The notes beneath the pieces were generated by a model. It did no database searches, was not told the origin of the DNA, and saw only the letters and a list, made by a program, of their open reading frames with translations. A DNA stretch of 64,000 nt from Wenyingzhuangia fucanilytica (lineage in GTDB: Bacteria; Bacteroidota; Bacteroidia; Flavobacteriales; Flavobacteriaceae), in NCBI RefSeq assembly GCF_001697185.1, contig NZ_CP014224.1:496001-560000 (forward strand), in the 5' to 3' direction. Position 1 is the first letter of the stretch, and each line of letters begins with the position of its first letter. The translations under genes were made by a program, and so were the position numbers. Positions 26,921 through 36,758 of this stretch are shown piece by piece.

Positions 26921-28822
26921 TTATTTTTTACGTTTTTTCTGAGCTTCTTGTTGCGCTTGGGCTTGTTTCATAGCCTCATCTAAACGTTGCTTAAACTTAC
27001 TAGTCTTTTTAGGCTTTTTTCTGTTTTCGTGAATTTTAGCCAATATTTTTTCTTCATCAATTACATAGTTTTTAATTACAAACATAATTGATAAGGTTAA
27101 TAAGTTAGATACAAAATAGTACAAACTCAATCCAGATGCGTAGTTGTTAAAGAAGAACAACATCATAATTGGAGAGAAGTACATCATCATCTTCATCATT
27201 TTTTGCATATCAGGCATTCCTTCTTGAGCAGGTTGTTGCATACTCATTTGTTGCCCTTGATTCATTCTCATATAAAAGAAAATTGCAACCGATGCTAATA
27301 CAGGGAACAAACTAAAGTGGTTTCCGTAAAAGCTTGATAAAATAGGAATATGAGTAGACCATTCAAAAACACTATCGTAAGAAGATAAGTCATCTGCCCA
27401 CAAGAAAGGTTGTTGTCTTAAATCTATTTCTGATGGGAAAAATCTAAACAAAGCAAAGAAAACTGGCATTTGTAACAATGCAGGAATACAACCCGCCATC
27501 ATGTTTACTCCAGATTTACGTTGTAAAGCCATAATTTCAGACTGACGCTTCATTTGGTTTTCTTTACCAGGGAATTTTGCATTGATAGCATCCATTTCTG
27601 GTTTTAAAACTTTCATTTTAGCACTAGATACATATGATTTGTATACCAATGGAGACATTAATAAACGAACAACTAAAGTCATTAATATAATAACTACACC
27701 ATAACTTCCGTTAAATCCATTTAAAAGACCACTTAAGAAATGGAAAATAGGAATGAATACATTTCTGTTAATCCATCCAAAAATTCCCCAACCAAGGTTC
27801 ATTACATTTTCAATCCCTTTATTGTATGACGCTAAATTTTCGTGAATGTTTGGTCCAATATAAAGACCCATGTTATAGCTTAAGGCACCATTGGTTAATT
27901 TTAATGGAGCAGTAGTGCTAAAACTTTTAGTAACTAAAGAATCTACCAAAGCATCCTTTACTAATGATTCAGATTTTAGTTCAGCTTTTTCAAAAGGAGT
28001 ATTGGTTAATAAAATAGTAGAGAAAAAGTGTTGTTTGTATCCAATCCAGTCTACATTTTCTTCAGTTTCTTCATCTTCTGAAGCTACAGATAAATCATCA
28101 AATTTTCCGTCTTCTTTTTCATAGTGTAAAGCCGTCATTTGATTTTCGTACTTAATACTCTTTTCTTGACGTTTAGCAGTTAAATTCCACTCAAGGTTAA
28201 TTTGATTATTGCTGTTGATGACATTTTCTAATCCTACAGATCTTACAGAAAAGTCAATCATATAATCATTAGGCTTTAATTCATATCTATATTCTAAATA
28301 TTGAGTATTTGATACTTTTAATTTAAAAGAAGCTACTTGATTTTGACCATTTTTAGAAGTTGACGGTTCAAAAATTAAATCTTTGGTATTGATTAATTTG
28401 TTGTCTTGTGTTCCAAACTGAATGTTAAAATCAGCATTTTGATCTTTAATTAAATACAGAGGATTTTTTTGATAATCATCATATTCCTTTAATCTAGCTT
28501 CAACAATTTGTCCACCCTTGTTAGCAATCACAAGTTTTAAAACATCACTTTCTAAAGTAGTAGTTCCTTCTTCTTCTGTTCCGCTTGCTACTGCATAAGC
28601 AAAGTTTCCGTATTTTTTTACAGCTTCTGCTTGTAATGTAGAGTCGGTAACAATTGTGTTATCAGTTGCATTTTGAGAATTGTTAGTGTTTACGATTTCA
28701 GTTTTGGCAGTTTCTTCAGCAGGAGCTTTGTCCTTTGAGCTCATAGTATACCAAACCAACACGGCTCCAATTAATGCAAAACCAATTAACTGGGTAATGT
28801 CTAATTTCTTTTTTTCTTCCAT
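26921..28822 (-). CDS. yidC: Membrane protein insertase YidC
   Basis: Inserts and folds inner-membrane proteins, alone or with SecYEG. The 633 residues have an N-terminal membrane helix (about 10-24), a large periplasmic domain (about 60-355), and the conserved 60KD inner-membrane-protein core with YKSYVSSAKMKVLKPEMDAI, CIPALLQMPVFFALFRFF and SPIMMLFFFNNYASGLSLYYFVSNLLT (in parts). The C-terminus is long and basic (KKPKKTSKFKQRLDEAMK onward), as expected for ribosome contact. It follows pyrG on the minus strand with a terminator hairpin between. Confidence 0.97.
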   Translation of the reverse strand: MEEKKKLDITQLIGFALIGAVLVWYTMSSKDKAPAEETAKTEIVNTNNSQNATDNTIVTDSTLQAEAVKKYGNFAYAVASGTEEEGTTTLESDVLKLVIANKGGQIVEARLKEYDDYQKNPLYLIKDQNADFNIQFGTQDNKLINTKDLIFEPSTSKNGQNQVASFKLKVSNTQYLEYRYELKPNDYMIDFSVRSVGLENVINSNNQINLEWNLTAKRQEKSIKYENQMTALHYEKEDGKFDDLSVASEDEETEENVDWIGYKQHFFSTILLTNTPFEKAELKSESLVKDALVDSLVTKSFSTTAPLKLTNGALSYNMGLYIGPNIHENLASYNKGIENVMNLGWGIFGWINRNVFIPIFHFLSGLLNGFNGSYGVVIILMTLVVRLLMSPLVYKSYVSSAKMKVLKPEMDAINAKFPGKENQMKRQSEIMALQRKSGVNMMAGCIPALLQMPVFFALFRFFPSEIDLRQQPFLWADDLSSYDSVFEWSTHIPILSSFYGNHFSLFPVLASVAIFFYMRMNQGQQMSMQQPAQEGMPDMQKMMKMMMYFSPIMMLFFFNNYASGLSLYYFVSNLLTLSIMFVIKNYVIDEEKILAKIHENRKKPKKTSKFKQRLDEAMKQAQAQQEAQKKRKK

Positions 28823-28828
28823 TGTTTT

Positions 28829-28866
28829 AAAAAATAGAAGTCTGTCATTATATTAATGACAGACTT
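28829..28866 (-). terminator. Terminator hairpin between pyrG and yidC
   Basis: A perfect 13-bp stem (28838-28850 with 28854-28866, loop of three). On the minus strand it is followed by a run of T (28829-28834), so it ends pyrG transcripts just before yidC. Confidence 0.75.
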
Positions 28867-28886
28867 AATGGGTTATTGTATGTGAT

Positions 28887-30563
<1,677 letters not shown>

Positions 30564-30666
30564 CTATATACAAGTATTTGAATATCTTTTAGCTAAGGTA
30601 TTAAAGGAGTGATATAAAGAAGAAATAAGAAGGTTATAAAAAACTTAAATTTTTAAATAAAAACAT

Positions 30667-30697
30667 TTGTAGTTCTTAAATAATCAATTATATTTGC
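30667..30697 (+). promoter_or_regulatory. rpmH promoter
   Basis: TTTG at 30667-30670, a 19-base spacer and TATATTTG at 30690-30697 form a complete Bacteroidota promoter, giving a leader of about 65 bases before rpmH. Confidence 0.7.
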
Positions 30698-30767
30698 ACA
30701 CGCTTTGGGGAAACCTATAAAGTGCCCAATTAAATAGCAACAAACAAACGACGTAAGATATAATACA

Positions 30768-30926
30768 ATGAAAAGAACGTATCAACCATCGAATAGAAAG
30801 AGAAGAAACAAACACGGTTTCAGAGAGAGAATGGCTTCAGCTAATGGACGTAAAGTCTTAGCTCGAAGAAGAGCTAAAGGTAGAGTAAGCACAACTGTTT
30901 CTTCGTCTCCAAGACATAAGAAATAA
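30768..30926 (+). CDS. rpmH: 50S ribosomal protein bL34
   Basis: A 52-residue, very basic ribosomal protein: [20 protein letters not shown] at the start, then [19 protein letters not shown]. The pattern is diagnostic. It has its own promoter and terminator. The usual companions rnpA and dnaA are not adjacent, which is normal for this phylum. Confidence 0.97.
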   Translation: MKRTYQPSNRKRRNKHGFRERMASANGRKVLARRRAKGRVSTTVSSSPRHKK

Positions 30927-30950
30927 TGATGCTTTCATTATAATATATCA

Positions 30951-30980
30951 GGTGTTACTTTTAAGTAACACCTTTTTTTT
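30951..30980 (+). terminator. Terminator of rpmH
   Basis: GGTGTTACTT (30951-30960) pairs with AAGTAACACC (30963-30972), loop TT, followed by eight T. Confidence 0.85.
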
Positions 30981-31027
30981 GAAATTTTTTTTTTAGAATC
31001 CAGTTCAACCAAAGATAATGAGTTTGT

Positions 31028-31035
31028 TATCTTTG
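31028..31035 (+). promoter_or_regulatory. Putative carB -7 element
   Basis: TATCTTTG matches TAnnTTTG, 16 bases before the carB ATG. The -33 element is not clear. Confidence 0.5.
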
Positions 31036-31051
31036 CCTCAAAATTAAAAGT

Positions 31052-33907
31052 ATGCCTAAAAATCCTAAAATCAAATCGGTTTTAATTATTGGTTCAGGTC
31101 CAATTGTAATTGGTCAAGCTTGTGAGTTTGATTATTCAGGGTCTCAATCAATCCGTTCATTAAAAGAAGAAGGAATTGAAGTAACTTTAATCAATTCGAA
31201 TCCTGCAACTATTATGACAGACCCGTCATTAGCAGATAACGTATATTTAAAGCCTTTAACCACTAAATCAATTAGAGAAATTTTAGAAGCACATCCAAAT
31301 ATTGATGCTGTGTTACCTACAATGGGAGGTCAAACAGCATTAAACTTGTGTATTGAGGCTGATGAAAAAGGAATTTGGGAAGATCATAATGTAGAAATGA
31401 TTGGAGTAGATATTGCTGCAATTAATATTACAGAAGATAGAGAGCAATTCCGTGAATTGATGGGGAAAATTGGGGTAGCTATGGCGCCTCAAGCAACAGC
31501 AACATCTTTCTTAAAAGGTAAAGAAATTGCTCAAGAGTTTGGTTTTCCATTGTGTATTAGATCTTCGTTCACTTTAGGTGGAGCAGGAGCTTCTATAGTA
31601 TATAAAGAAGAGGACTTTGATGATTTATTAGCTACGGGATTAGAGATTTCTCCTATCCACGAGGTAATGATTGACAAAGCCATGATGGGATGGAAAGAAT
31701 ATGAATTAGAATTATTGCGTGATGCAAATGACAACGTAGTAATTGTTTGTTCTATTGAAAATATGGATCCAATGGGAATCCATACAGGAGATTCTATTAC
31801 CGTTGCACCAGCAATGACTTTAAGTGATAGTACTTTCCAAAAAATGCGTGATTTAGCTATCAAAATGATGCGTTCTATTGGAGATTTTGAAGGAGGATGT
31901 AATGTACAGTTTGCTGTATCTCCTGATGAAAAAGAAGATATTATTGCAATTGAAATCAACCCACGTGTATCTCGTTCATCTGCATTAGCATCAAAAGCAA
32001 CAGGATATCCAATTGCAAAAATTGCTACAAAATTAGCTTTAGGATATAACTTAGATGAATTAAACAATCAAGTAACTGGAAATACATCAGCTTTATTTGA
32101 GCCTACATTAGATTATGTAATTGTAAAAATCCCTCGTTTTAACTTTGATAAGTTTGAAGGATGTGATAGAACTTTAGGATTACAGATGAAAGCAGTAGGT
32201 GAGGTAATGGGAATTGGACGTTCGTTCCAAGAAGCTTTACATAAAGCCACTCAATCTTTAGAAATTAAGCGTAACGGTTTAGGAGCAGATGGTAAAGAGG
32301 AAACTCACTACGATACTATTATCTCTAAATTAACACATGCTTCTTGGGATAGAGTATTTACCATTTACGATGCTATCAAAGCAGGAATTTCTTTAAAGAA
32401 AATCTACGATATCACTAAGATTGATATGTGGTACTTAAAGCAGTACGAAGAGTTGTTTGCTTTAGAAAAAGAAATATCAACATACAAATTAAATACTTTG
32501 CCAAAAGCATTATTGTTAGAGGCAAAACAAAAAGGATACGGAGACAGACAAATAGCTCATATGTTAGGTTGTTTAGAGTCTGAAGTATATAACAAGCGTG
32601 ATGAGTTAAACATCAATCGTGTTTATAAGTTAGTAGATACTTGTGCTGCAGAATTTGCTGCCTCTACTCCTTATTATTACTCTACTTTTGAAAACACTAT
32701 GACTTTGGCTAATGGAGAACCATATGCACATAATGAGTCTGTAGTTACGGATAAGAAAAAAGTAGTAGTATTAGGATCGGGACCTAACCGTATTGGTCAA
32801 GGAATTGAGTTTGACTACTGTTGTGTACACGGAGTTTTAGCTGCTAAGGAAGCAGGATATGAAACTATTATGATTAACTGTAACCCAGAGACTGTTTCTA
32901 CAGACTTTGATACTGCAGATAAATTGTATTTTGAACCAGTATTCTGGGAGCATATTTATGACATCATTCGTCATGAAAAGCCAGAAGGAGTAATTGTTCA
33001 GTTAGGAGGACAAACAGCATTAAAATTAGCTGAAAAATTAGAGGCTTATGGAATTAAAATCATGGGAACTAGTTTTGAAGCTTTAGATTTAGCTGAAGAC
33101 AGAGGACGTTTTTCTGATATGTTAACTACTCTAAATATTCCTTTCCCTAAATTTGGAATCGCAACAAATGCTGATGAAGCATTAGAGATTGCAGATGATT
33201 TAGATTTCCCAATCTTAGTTCGTCCATCTTATGTATTAGGAGGTCAAGGAATGAAGATTGTAATTAACAAAGAAGAGTTAGAGGAGCATGTAGTAAGTTT
33301 ATTACGTTCTATTCCTGGAAACAAATTATTGTTAGACCATTATTTAGATGGAGCTATAGAAGCTGAAGCAGACGCTATTTGTGATGCTGATGGTAATGTT
33401 TACATTATTGGAATTATGGAGCATATTGAGCCTTGTGGGGTACACTCAGGAGATTCTAATGCAACTTTACCTCCATTTAATTTAGGTGAGTTTGTAATAC
33501 AGCAAATTAAAGATCATACTAAGAAAATTGCAGTAGCATTAAAAACAGTAGGATTGATTAACATACAATTTGCAGTTAAAAACGACACTGTATATATTAT
33601 TGAGGCTAACCCTAGAGCATCTAGAACAGTACCATTTATCGCAAAAGCATACGGAGAGCCTTATGTAAACTATGCAACTAAGGTAATGTTAGGGGTGAAT
33701 AAAGTAACAGATTTTACTTTTAATCCTCAGTTAAAAGGATTTGCAATTAAGCAACCAGTGTTCTCTTTTAACAAATTCCCTAATGTAGATAAAAAATTAG
33801 GACCTGAAATGAAATCAACTGGAGAGGCTATTTTGTTTATTGACAATTTAAAAGACGATGCCTTTTATGAGTTGTACTCAAGAAGAAAAATGTACTTAAA
33901 CAAATAA
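31052..33907 (+). CDS. carB: Carbamoyl-phosphate synthase large subunit, lacking the C-terminal MGS domain
   Basis: Makes carbamoyl phosphate for pyrimidine and arginine synthesis from bicarbonate, ATP and ammonia supplied by CarA. The 951 residues hold the first ATP-grasp half (VLIIGSGPIVIGQACEFDYSG, NSNPATIMTDP, VSRSSALASKATG), the helical middle domain and the second ATP-grasp half (GSGPNRIGQGIEFDY, NCNPETVSTDFDTAD, PSYVLGGQGM, NPRASRTVPF). It ends at SRRKMYLNK, where the methylglyoxal-synthase-like allosteric domain of the 1073-residue E. coli enzyme would begin. A terminator follows, with no remnant of that domain. I recall this short form from other Flavobacteriia. carA is not in the window. 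Confidence 0.96.
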   Translation: MPKNPKIKSVLIIGSGPIVIGQACEFDYSGSQSIRSLKEEGIEVTLINSNPATIMTDPSLADNVYLKPLTTKSIREILEAHPNIDAVLPTMGGQTALNLCIEADEKGIWEDHNVEMIGVDIAAINITEDREQFRELMGKIGVAMAPQATATSFLKGKEIAQEFGFPLCIRSSFTLGGAGASIVYKEEDFDDLLATGLEISPIHEVMIDKAMMGWKEYELELLRDANDNVVIVCSIENMDPMGIHTGDSITVAPAMTLSDSTFQKMRDLAIKMMRSIGDFEGGCNVQFAVSPDEKEDIIAIEINPRVSRSSALASKATGYPIAKIATKLALGYNLDELNNQVTGNTSALFEPTLDYVIVKIPRFNFDKFEGCDRTLGLQMKAVGEVMGIGRSFQEALHKATQSLEIKRNGLGADGKEETHYDTIISKLTHASWDRVFTIYDAIKAGISLKKIYDITKIDMWYLKQYEELFALEKEISTYKLNTLPKALLLEAKQKGYGDRQIAHMLGCLESEVYNKRDELNINRVYKLVDTCAAEFAASTPYYYSTFENTMTLANGEPYAHNESVVTDKKKVVVLGSGPNRIGQGIEFDYCCVHGVLAAKEAGYETIMINCNPETVSTDFDTADKLYFEPVFWEHIYDIIRHEKPEGVIVQLGGQTALKLAEKLEAYGIKIMGTSFEALDLAEDRGRFSDMLTTLNIPFPKFGIATNADEALEIADDLDFPILVRPSYVLGGQGMKIVINKEELEEHVVSLLRSIPGNKLLLDHYLDGAIEAEADAICDADGNVYIIGIMEHIEPCGVHSGDSNATLPPFNLGEFVIQQIKDHTKKIAVALKTVGLINIQFAVKNDTVYIIEANPRASRTVPFIAKAYGEPYVNYATKVMLGVNKVTDFTFNPQLKGFAIKQPVFSFNKFPNVDKKLGPEMKSTGEAILFIDNLKDDAFYELYSRRKMYLNK

Positions 33908-33931
33908 TTATTAGTTGTTTATAAATGATAT

Positions 33932-33968
33932 AAAAATCGGCTTAAGAGAAATCTTAAGCCGATTTTTT
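33932..33968 (+). terminator. Terminator of carB
   Basis: A 16-bp perfect stem (33932-33947 with 33952-33967, loop GAAA) ending in T. It is the strongest kind of tetraloop terminator and confirms the carB end. Confidence 0.85.
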
Positions 33969-34111
33969 TGTTTGTTATTTAAAGGGAAAAATGAATTCTA
34001 TTACTATAAAATAATAGAAAGTTTTTTATTTCTAATAACATATGTTAATAGTTTTAGTTGTTTTTTTTTTGACTTTTAAGTTGAAATTGAGAAAGAAAAA
34101 CAAAAAATGCT

Positions 34112-34744
34112 ATGAGAAAAAAATTACTTTTAGCCCTACTATTTGCAGTAGGGACAATGGGAGCGTTCGCTCAAACGACAACAGTTGAACCTACAGAAGG
34201 TTCTATAGTAGAGGCAACCACAGGGTACCCTGTAAAATTTAACTTTACTAATTTTTTAGCACTAGGTACTTTTAAATTAGAGCTCACATCATTTCCTGAT
34301 GGAGCAAATACTACTGGTTTTACACAAGAGAAACCAATTATTAGTCTATTATCAGCAGATTTACTAGGTGCTTTTGATGAAATTACTCCAACAGTTTCCG
34401 GAGATTATGTTTTTACCTTAAAAAAAAGAAGTGGTGTTCCAGGATTCTTTAGTTATTCAAATATAATAGACTCTTTTACGCTACAAATGACAGATGAAAC
34501 ACTTTCTAATAAAAAGGTAGAAAACTCATCAGAGTTTTCAGCTACTTGTAATGCGGGGATTTTAACAATTACCAATGCCAGTGAAGCTACTGGAGTTTCT
34601 ATTCTAAGTATTTCTGGAGTTATGGTATATAGTGCAAGCAAAGCAGAAAGTAGTATAGATGTAAGTTCTTTGGCTAGCGGTATCTACGTATTGGTAGTGG
34701 AACAAGGAGGGGCTAGAATCACTAAAAAGTTCATCAAAAACTAA
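34112..34744 (+). CDS. Small secreted protein with T9SS (Por) C-terminal sorting domain
   Basis: A 210-residue exported protein. A signal peptide (KKLLLALLFAVGTMGAFAQ) is followed by about 110 residues of beta-rich sequence I do not recognise, and then a type A Por-secretion tail from about residue 145: CNAGILTITNASEATGVSI, then SISGVMVYS, IDVSSLASGIYVLVV and the basic end ITKKFIKN. That tail directs export by the type IX secretion system of Bacteroidota, so the mature protein should be on the cell surface or free in the medium. Its function is unknown. A single-gene unit between two terminators. Confidence 0.85.
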   Translation: MRKKLLLALLFAVGTMGAFAQTTTVEPTEGSIVEATTGYPVKFNFTNFLALGTFKLELTSFPDGANTTGFTQEKPIISLLSADLLGAFDEITPTVSGDYVFTLKKRSGVPGFFSYSNIIDSFTLQMTDETLSNKKVENSSEFSATCNAGILTITNASEATGVSILSISGVMVYSASKAESSIDVSSLASGIYVLVVEQGGARITKKFIKN

Positions 34745-34800
34745 TTCAAATTAAGAAAATTTAATAAAAGAAATTATAAACAATTTCTCAATTTCAAAAA

Positions 34801-34830
34801 AAACACCTAATACTCATTAGGTGTTTTTTT
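34801..34830. terminator. Bidirectional terminator between convergent genes
   Basis: AAACACCTAAT (34801-34811) pairs with ATTAGGTGTTT (34816-34826). It has a T tract on the plus side and an A tract on the other, and serves both the T9SS gene and the convergent minus-strand gene, whose stop codon overlaps the T tract. Confidence 0.8.
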
Positions 34831-35398
34831 ATTTAGAACCATTTTCTAAGTTTATTTTTAGTTTTAAAGCCAATCCGTTTTGTACTTCTTGTTTAACTAG
34901 GTTGGGGATGTTGATGTTGTAGTCGTTAGGACTTAAACGATAGCTAATTTGTAAAGTATAGTTTCCGTTGTAGTTATTAAAAAATCCTCCTTTAAAGGTG
35001 ATGATTTGTGCTGCACCATTCATATTAACATAACTTTTAAAACGAACATCAGTATTAGCGTTTTTAAAAAGACTACCGTTAAAAAATGATTTGTTTTGGA
35101 GATGTAAAAAATTACTAATTTGTTGGACAGGAATAATACGGTCTAGTTGGTTTAAATTAAAAGAATAATGATATCCTTTGATAAAAGGAGAAGAGGTAAT
35201 AGATCTTTTGATTGCTTCTAAATCATTAATATCCTTCCTTTTTTGTTGTTTAGGTTTTATGAAGTTTAGGTTTTCATTTTTGAATAGTGTAGTGCTATCT
35301 CTATTGTCTACTTGAGCAATTAAAGATTGGTAACAAAAGATGAGGAGTAATATTGGAATATAATAAGTCCATTTTGAAAATATATAAGGAGTAATCAT
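34829..35398 (-). CDS. Exported protein of unknown function
   Basis: A 189-residue protein I do not recognise. A hydrophobic N-terminal segment (about residues 12-28, ending SLIAQ) looks like a signal peptide. The rest is polar and rich in Asn and Lys, with a C-terminal half of alternating residues (GAAQIITFKGGFFNNYNGNY, YTLQISYRLS) that suggests beta strands. It lies 39 bases after the MFS transporter gene on the same strand and may be co-transcribed with it. Confidence 0.6.
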   Translation of the reverse strand: MITPYIFSKWTYYIPILLLIFCYQSLIAQVDNRDSTTLFKNENLNFIKPKQQKRKDINDLEAIKRSITSSPFIKGYHYSFNLNQLDRIIPVQQISNFLHLQNKSFFNGSLFKNANTDVRFKSYVNMNGAAQIITFKGGFFNNYNGNYTLQISYRLSPNDYNINIPNLVKQEVQNGLALKLKINLENGSK

Positions 35399-35437
35399 AT
35401 GATGTTCATTTTTAATTGAACTTATTAGTACTTATAA

Positions 35438-36598
35438 TTAAGATAATGATTTTTTACCTAAGGATAAAATACCAAATAAGGGGCCAATAGCCAATGATAT
35501 AAATATATACTCAATATTTATAAAATTTAATAAATAATTAAAAAGATAAATACTTACAATGGTGATAAAAAAACCAATACTAGTAGACAAAGTTAAAGCA
35601 GTACCATTATAGTTTTCAAGACTGTTTTTGTTGATTAAAGTTGATAATAATGGAGAATCTGCCACTACACTTATTCCCCAAATCAATAAGTATATCATAA
35701 ACAAATAGGAGGGAAGAAAGAAACTTAAAGGGCATAATAAACAACAAAGGGTAGAAATAGCAAGAGCTATTTTAGTGATTTTATAAGTTTCTTTTTTTAT
35801 GGCAATTTTTCCAGCGATCACACAACCAATGGTTCCGCTACTAATTACTATAAACGTCCATAAAGAATTATTTATATTAAGGTTATGATGGGTTTTATAA
35901 GCAATAATTAATAAAGGCACAAAAGCCCAAAAAGTATAGAGTTCCCACATATGACCAAAATATCCGTAGCAAGCAGCTTTAAATTTTTTGTTTTTGAATA
36001 ATAAGGGAATGATGTTTAGATTAATTTTTTGAATATTTTCTTTAGGAGGAGTGTTTAAAAACATCATTAAAATACCACCTAAAACAGCTAGAGCAGAACT
36101 CGTTAAAATAACTGTAGTCCAAGGTAGGTTTACGTTAAAACTAGCCGTGAAATAAGGAAATGCAGTTCCTAAAACCAAGGCTCCTACCAAAACTCCTAAA
36201 GCATTGCTTACTGTTTTTGGAAAAAAGTGAGCAGCTATTTTCATTCCTACAGGATAAACTCCCGCCAAGAAAAAACCAGTACCAAATTTGCATAAAAAAA
36301 CAAAAGTAAAATTTAAATCAGGCCATAAAATAGCACTGTTTATTAAAGCTGCAAGAACAATACTGATGCTAAAAATTCTATTGGCATAAAACCTATCAGC
36401 AATGTTTAACAATGCATAAAATAAGCTTCCAATAATAAAGCCTAGTTGTGTTGCAATGGTAAGGTTTGCAAGTAAATTGTTGCTTTCTAAATGATGAGCA
36501 TTTGCTATTTCGGGTAAAATAGCATTGCTGCTAAACCACAAAGAAGTTCCAAAAAACTGACTCAAAACAATCAGTGTTAAGACTAAGGTTTTATTCAT
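35438..36598 (-). CDS. Major facilitator superfamily transporter
   Basis: A 386-residue inner-membrane transporter with twelve apparent helices, for example LVLTLIVLSQFFGTSLWFSS and LGVLVGALVLGTAFPYF. The pattern YGHFGHMWELYTFWAFVP-like (here GYFGHMWELYTFWAFVPLL) in the second half is shared with the CynX/NimT-type branch of the superfamily. Substrate and direction cannot be read from the sequence. The start is ATG 36598. It probably forms an operon with the small exported protein behind it. Confidence 0.85.
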   Translation of the reverse strand: MNKTLVLTLIVLSQFFGTSLWFSSNAILPEIANAHHLESNNLLANLTIATQLGFIIGSLFYALLNIADRFYANRIFSISIVLAALINSAILWPDLNFTFVFLCKFGTGFFLAGVYPVGMKIAAHFFPKTVSNALGVLVGALVLGTAFPYFTASFNVNLPWTTVILTSSALAVLGGILMMFLNTPPKENIQKINLNIIPLLFKNKKFKAACYGYFGHMWELYTFWAFVPLLIIAYKTHHNLNINNSLWTFIVISSGTIGCVIAGKIAIKKETYKITKIALAISTLCCLLCPLSFFLPSYLFMIYLLIWGISVVADSPLLSTLINKNSLENYNGTALTLSTSIGFFITIVSIYLFNYLLNFINIEYIFISLAIGPLFGILSLGKKSLS

Positions 36599-36758
36599 AA
36601 AAACAAAGTTATTACAATAGAGTCGGTAAACTGTGAATATCTTTCTTCTAAACTAGTAAAAGTTTCTTTTATATTTGTTTTTCTTTGGCAATAAGGCTTA
36701 TGTAATGTTTTATAAGTAGTTGTCATTTTGTCTAGAATAATCAGCATAAATAATATTC

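Noticed and set aside
33850-33960. Frameshift explaining the short carB
   Set aside because: The sequence after the stop is non-coding and holds a strong terminator; no remnant of the MGS domain is visible in any frame.
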